From positions 39,227,668 through 39,291,667 of the forward strand of contig NC_052392.1 of NCBI RefSeq assembly GCF_009389715.1: a stretch of DNA of 64,000 nt. Reading direction: 5' to 3'. A program made the position numbers and the translations under genes. Every line of letters starts with the position of its first letter. Position 1 is the stretch's first letter. Of this stretch, positions 63,731 to 64,000 are shown in pieces. This DNA is from Phoenix dactylifera. Its lineage: Eukaryota; Streptophyta; Magnoliopsida; Arecales; Arecaceae. Below the pieces are notes generated by a model. It did not search any database and was not told the origin of the DNA. It saw only the letters and a program-made list of their open reading frames with translations.

Positions 63731-63745
63731 CATTTTTTTTCAGCT

Positions 63746-64000
63746 TAGTGTTATCCAGCTTATTCATGTTTTCTTGAAATGTATATAATTTCTTGTCTCC
63801 CCCCTAGAGCTCAATGGTCCTTTGAATTATTGTTTGGTATTCGAATAACTCATGGTAGATCTAATAAATTATCTAGAAAAAAATGTATGATGTTTGTGCA
63901 ATGATAGATAGAAATGATGATATATGTTTTGGTTTTGCATTTGGTAAGAGTCTTAGTGATATGATATAAGTAGGCGTAACATAAGTTGGTGCCGAATCAG
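63746..64000. other. Unannotated right edge
   Basis: AT-rich, no open frame of note. Confidence 0.4.

Larger units (their letters stand above)
61875..63745. mobile_element. Mutator-like element (Pack-MULE type), ~330-base TIRs
   Basis: About 61875-62210 reads as an inverted copy of about 63385-63745. For instance 62011-62049 and the complement of 63561-63599 agree at 33 of 39 positions (CGGAGATGC.TACGTGG.AGC). Other paired blocks are CACCTCCTCC, ATCTCCA...AAGGTTT and GGAGGAGGATGGA-like inner ends. Outer ends are A-rich next to TGCATTTTGTATAGA/TGTATTTTATATAGA. Such long terminal inverted repeats with a non-transposase interior mark a non-autonomous MULE. The interior holds a bHLH gene fragment. 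A 9-base target duplication was not clear. The TIRs have diverged, so the element is not recent. Confidence 0.75.

Overview
This is a 64 kb piece of a plant nuclear genome: AT-rich, with canonical GT-AG introns, long pyrimidine-rich introns, microsatellites and many small transposon relics. Protein matches to known plant families and the repeat types point to a flowering plant, probably a monocot. A palm-like genome is my guess, but nothing here proves it.

Layout. 1-1.7 kb: last exon of an unidentified + strand gene. 1.7-18.7 kb: gene-poor, repeat-rich DNA with an orphan stress-type promoter signature (4.2-4.7 kb), two related dispersed repeats (7.7 and 11.3 kb), a TRIM retrotransposon nested in the second, an ABCB-transporter pseudogene scrap (10.7 kb) and a fold-back repeat (13.2 kb). 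18.7-21.5 kb: a NAC035/LOV1-type transcription factor gene (+) with two single-base frame breaks. 22-25 kb: diverged tandem repeats. 25.5-28.0 kb: an inverted, decayed duplicate of the middle of the MLO gene. 29.8-34.9 kb: a full-length plant FGAM synthase (PUR4/PurL) on the - strand, riddled with single-base indels. 35-40.5 kb: intergenic MITEs and AT-rich DNA. 40.8-49.3 kb: an intact 14-exon MLO gene (+, 490 aa). 51.3-61.6 kb: an intact 13-exon Rab GDP dissociation inhibitor gene (-, 444 aa), convergent with MLO and containing a GC-AG intron and an intronic SINE. 61.9-63.7 kb: a Mutator-like element with ~330 bp inverted repeats carrying a dead piece of a MYC/JAM-type bHLH gene, sitting directly upstream of the GDI gene.

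The genes are functionally unrelated: development (NAC), purine synthesis (FGAM synthase), powdery-mildew-susceptibility-type membrane channel (MLO) and vesicle traffic (GDI). They do not form a cluster. The most interesting content is structural: a Pack-MULE-like bHLH capture, an MLO duplicate that kept its introns, a TRIM insertion whose empty site is preserved in the same window, and a sharp contrast between indel-damaged genes on the left half and clean genes on the right half, which may reflect base quality rather than biology. No CRISPR array, operon or wholly new gene system was found.
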